Shown here: one piece after another, positions 62,042 to 64,000 of the stretch
How the letters are laid out: each line of letters starts with the position of its first letter
Numbering within the stretch: the stretch's first letter is position 1
Notes under the pieces: model-generated
Told to the model about the DNA's origin: nothing
Seen by the model: only the letters and a program-made list of their open reading frames with translations
Databases searched by the model: none
Position numbers and translations under genes: made by a program
Source: Bosea sp. ANAM02
GTDB lineage: Bacteria > Pseudomonadota > Alphaproteobacteria > Rhizobiales > Beijerinckiaceae
Length of the DNA: 64,000 nt
NCBI RefSeq assembly: GCF_011764485.1
Contig: NZ_AP022848.1
Span: forward strand, 3,748,001-3,812,000
Reading direction: 5' to 3'

Positions 62042-62746
62042 TCAGTGCGCCGGATCGGGCCGGCGAGATTTAATGAAATAGCCTAGGCCGAGCACGAGCA
62101 GCGCGCCCAGGATCGCGGCCGGGTATTCCAGCTTGTGCAGCAATTCCTCGCCGAAGCGCGCGATCAGCCAGGGGTCACTCTCGAACATCTCGCCCGCGAC
62201 CCAGCCGAGCAGCGCCGCACCCGCCCAGACCAGGATCGGGAAACGCGTCAGCAGGCTGGTGATCAGCGAGGCGCCGAGCACGATCAGCGGAATCGAGATG
62301 ACGAGCCCGGCGATCAGCAGCGGAATCGAATCCTTGGCGACGGCGGCGATGGCCAACACGTTGTCGAGGCTCATGACGATGTCGGCGATGGCGACCGTCT
62401 GCACCGCCTTCCAGAGCTTGCTGCTGGCGGTGATCGAATCCTCGTCCTGCCCTTCCTCCTCGATGATGAGCTTTACCGCGATCCAGATCAGCAGGCCGGC
62501 GCCGACGATCCGCAGGAAGGGCGTGTTCAGCAGCGAGGCGATCAACACGGTGAAGAGCACGCGCAGCACGACCGCGACACCGGCGCCGAGTGCGATGCCC
62601 TTGGTGCGCTGAGCCGGCGCCAGCGCCCGGCAGGCCAGCGCGATGACGACCGCATTGTCGCCGGAAAGCACGATGTTGAGCAGGATGATCTCGGCCAGCT
62701 TGCCCCAGACCAGCGGATCGACAATGGAAACCGACGCTAAATCCAT
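62042..62746 (-). CDS. TerC family integral membrane protein (first in tandem)
   Basis: 234-aa paralogue with the same two motifs, VLSGDNAVVIALACRAL and VMSLDNVLAIAAVA, and an acidic cytoplasmic loop (EEEGQDEDSITASS). It starts MDLASVSIVDPLVWG; the longer frame upstream is not supported. The tandem arrangement suggests an ancient duplication; the C-terminal thirds differ most, and the second copy carries an extra segment before its last helix. Possibly a two-component Mn2+ exporter, by inference. Confidence 0.92.
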   Translation of the reverse strand: MDLASVSIVDPLVWGKLAEIILLNIVLSGDNAVVIALACRALAPAQRTKGIALGAGVAVVLRVLFTVLIASLLNTPFLRIVGAGLLIWIAVKLIIEEEGQDEDSITASSKLWKAVQTVAIADIVMSLDNVLAIAAVAKDSIPLLIAGLVISIPLIVLGASLITSLLTRFPILVWAGAALLGWVAGEMFESDPWLIARFGEELLHKLEYPAAILGALLVLGLGYFIKSRRPDPAH

Positions 62747-62795
62747 GATCTCAAACCTTTGAATATGGATACGACCTGGCGCCGAGGCCGGCGCC

Positions 62796-63872
62796 TCAAA
62801 GCGCCTGCTCGACCGCCTTGCCGGCAGCTTCCGTGCCGAGCGAGCCGCCGAGATCGCGGGTCCGGGTCCGGGCATCGCCGAGCGCACGCTCGATCGCGGC
62901 CTCGATGCCCTTGGCGGCCTCGTGCTCGCCGAGATGGTCCAGCATCATCGCGCCCGACCAGATCATGCCGACGGGATTGGCGATGCCCTGCCCGGCGATA
63001 TCCGGCGCCGAGCCGTGGACCGGCTCGAACAGCGAGGGATGATCTCCGGTCGGGTTGATGTTGCCCGACGGCGCGATGCCGATCGTTCCGGTGCAGGCCG
63101 GGCCGAGATCGGAGAGGATGTCGCCGAACAGGTTGGAGGCGACGACCACGTCGAAACGGTCGGGATTGAGCACGAAATGCGCGGTCAGGATGTCGATATG
63201 GTACTGGTCGACCGCCACGCCCGGATAGTTCTTCGCCATCTCCTTCACCCGCTCGTCCCAGTAGGGCATGGTGATCGAGATGCCGTTGGACTTGGTTGCC
63301 GAGGTCAGCTTCTTCCGGGGGCGGCGCTGCGCCAGCTCGAAGGCATATTTCAGCACGCGGTCGACGCCGACGCGGCTCATCACCGTCTCCTGGATGACGA
63401 TCTCGCGCTCGGTGCCGGCATACATCCGCCCGCCGACCGAGGAATACTCGCCCTCGGTGTTCTCGCGCACGACGAAGAAGTCGATATCGCCGGGCTTGCG
63501 GTTGGCGAGCGGGCCGGGCACGCCCGGCATCAGGCGCACGGGGCGCAGGTTGACGTATTGGTCGAACTCGCGCCGGAACAGCAGCAGCGAACCCCAGAGC
63601 GAGACATGGTCCGGCACCTGGGCGGGCATGCCGACGGCGCCGAAATAGATCGCGTCATGGCCGCCGATCTTCTCTTTCCAATCGTCCGGCAGCATCTTGC
63701 CGTGCTTCGCGTAGTAGTCGCAGGAGGAGAAATCGAACTGGTCGAGACGCAGTTCGAAGCCGTATTTCTTCGAGGCGGCCGCGAGCACGCGCAGGCCTTC
63801 GGGCATGACCTCCTTGCCGATGCCGTCGCCGGCGATCACGGCGATGCGGTAAACGCGGTTGGTCCCGGTCAT
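62796..63872 (-). CDS. Tartrate dehydrogenase / decarboxylase-type enzyme (isocitrate/isopropylmalate dehydrogenase family)
   Basis: 358-aa NAD-dependent beta-hydroxyacid oxidative decarboxylase. Family motifs are IAVIAGDGIGKEV, VRENTEGEYSSVGGRMY, the Lys-Tyr region TSATKSNGISITM, and NLFGDILSDLGPACTGTIGIAPSGNINP. The GRMYAGTEREI pattern and the short length point to tartrate dehydrogenase (YeaU/TtuC) rather than LeuB. Malate or other substrates are possible. The start ATG overlaps the stop of the upstream hydrolase as ATGA, with ggagag before it, so translation is coupled. The longer frame upstream overlaps that gene and is not used. Confidence 0.91.
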   Translation of the reverse strand: MTGTNRVYRIAVIAGDGIGKEVMPEGLRVLAAASKKYGFELRLDQFDFSSCDYYAKHGKMLPDDWKEKIGGHDAIYFGAVGMPAQVPDHVSLWGSLLLFRREFDQYVNLRPVRLMPGVPGPLANRKPGDIDFFVVRENTEGEYSSVGGRMYAGTEREIVIQETVMSRVGVDRVLKYAFELAQRRPRKKLTSATKSNGISITMPYWDERVKEMAKNYPGVAVDQYHIDILTAHFVLNPDRFDVVVASNLFGDILSDLGPACTGTIGIAPSGNINPTGDHPSLFEPVHGSAPDIAGQGIANPVGMIWSGAMMLDHLGEHEAAKGIEAAIERALGDARTRTRDLGGSLGTEAAGKAVEQAL

Positions 63873-64000
63873 GCGGTCTCTCCGAAGAAGGCGCTGAATT
63901 CCGCGGCGACGAGATCGGGGACCTCCTCCGCCAGATAATGTCCGCCCGGCAGAGCCCGGCCGCGCACATCCTGCGCACGCTCGCGCCACATGGCCAGTGG
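63869..64000 (-). CDS. Alpha/beta hydrolase, C-terminal part (haloacetate dehalogenase-like)
   Basis: The last 43 codons of a gene cut by the window end. The encoded tail PLAMWRERAQDVRGRALPGG then HYLAEEVPDLVAAEFSAFF is the C-terminus of an alpha/beta hydrolase, with the catalytic His in GGHYLAEE. The PLAMWR start pattern recalls haloacetate dehalogenase and related hydrolases, but the nucleophile is outside the window. The stop overlaps the tartrate-dehydrogenase start by four bases, so the two genes form one operon. Confidence 0.85.
   Translation of the reverse strand, partial: PLAMWRERAQDVRGRALPGGHYLAEEVPDLVAAEFSAFFGETA

Overview
This is a GC-rich chromosomal segment from an alphaproteobacterium of the order Hyphomicrobiales (Rhizobiales). 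The pointers are a MucR-type regulator, DUF1491, DUF2336, a DUF6456/DnaA-domain-IV pair, pyruvate phosphate dikinase, CtrA-type TTAA-N7-TTAA sites and abundant Rhizobiales-style intergenic palindromes. A Bosea-like genus is my guess from gene content and style; the sequence alone does not prove it. The window is dense, mostly housekeeping and metabolic DNA. I see no rRNA, tRNA, CRISPR array, insertion sequence, prophage, plasmid or defence-system gene.

Layout. 1-5 kb: 3' end of dxs, tlyA, an unknown protein, an SRAP (YedK) DNA-protein crosslink protein and a gamma-glutamyltransferase. 5-8 kb: a minus-strand NMT1/TauA-type ABC importer (binding protein, ATPase, permease) split by repeats. 8-16 kb: an FAD-linked 2-hydroxyacid dehydrogenase, an Fe-S RNA uracil-C5 methyltransferase, cysteine synthase, and two CorA channels flanking an SLC13/RCK permease. 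16-24.7 kb: an acyl-CoA dehydrogenase-SDR-SDR operon, tsaC/Sua5, a LysR regulator, an AcuI-type reductase and an MFS transporter. 24.9-34.4 kb: a SleB-type hydrolase, a secreted internally repeated protein, infA with a small membrane protein, RhlE, a cold shock protein, a HAD hydrolase, ppdK and a YcgN-like cysteine-cluster protein. 34.6-39.4 kb: a class A PBP, a DUF1214/DUF1254 pair, and a 69-aa gene coupled to a lipoprotein. 39.5-46.5 kb: DUF2336, an operon of PAS histidine kinase, Ala/Pro-rich membrane protein and DUF1491, then sufE, DUF6456 with a DnaA-domain-IV protein, and mucR. 46.8-54 kb: an S9 oligopeptidase, a large disordered membrane protein, sodB, a chemoreceptor and a YdjC-type deacetylase. 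54.5-64 kb: a GT2 glycosyltransferase, murJ, a nitronate monooxygenase, ilvE, azlCD, a phosphopantetheinyl transferase, two terC paralogues, a tartrate-dehydrogenase-type enzyme and the 3' end of an alpha/beta hydrolase.

The most striking feature is non-coding. At least four families of intergenic palindromes (about 20 copies, roughly 3-4 % of the window) punctuate gene borders. Seven copies of one 116-123-bp family show paired changes in their arms. Several over-long reading frames, including the N-termini of ABC transporter, HAD and MurJ frames, are translated repeats, so I moved those starts downstream. The second theme is a possible CtrA-linked block at 39.4-43.6 kb: perfect TTAA-N7-TTAA sites lie before both the DUF2336 gene and the histidine kinase operon. 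I did not find an obviously new enzymatic system. The best candidates for undescribed biology are the repeat families, the CtrA-box block, the secreted repeat protein and the DnaA-domain-IV/DUF6456 pair.
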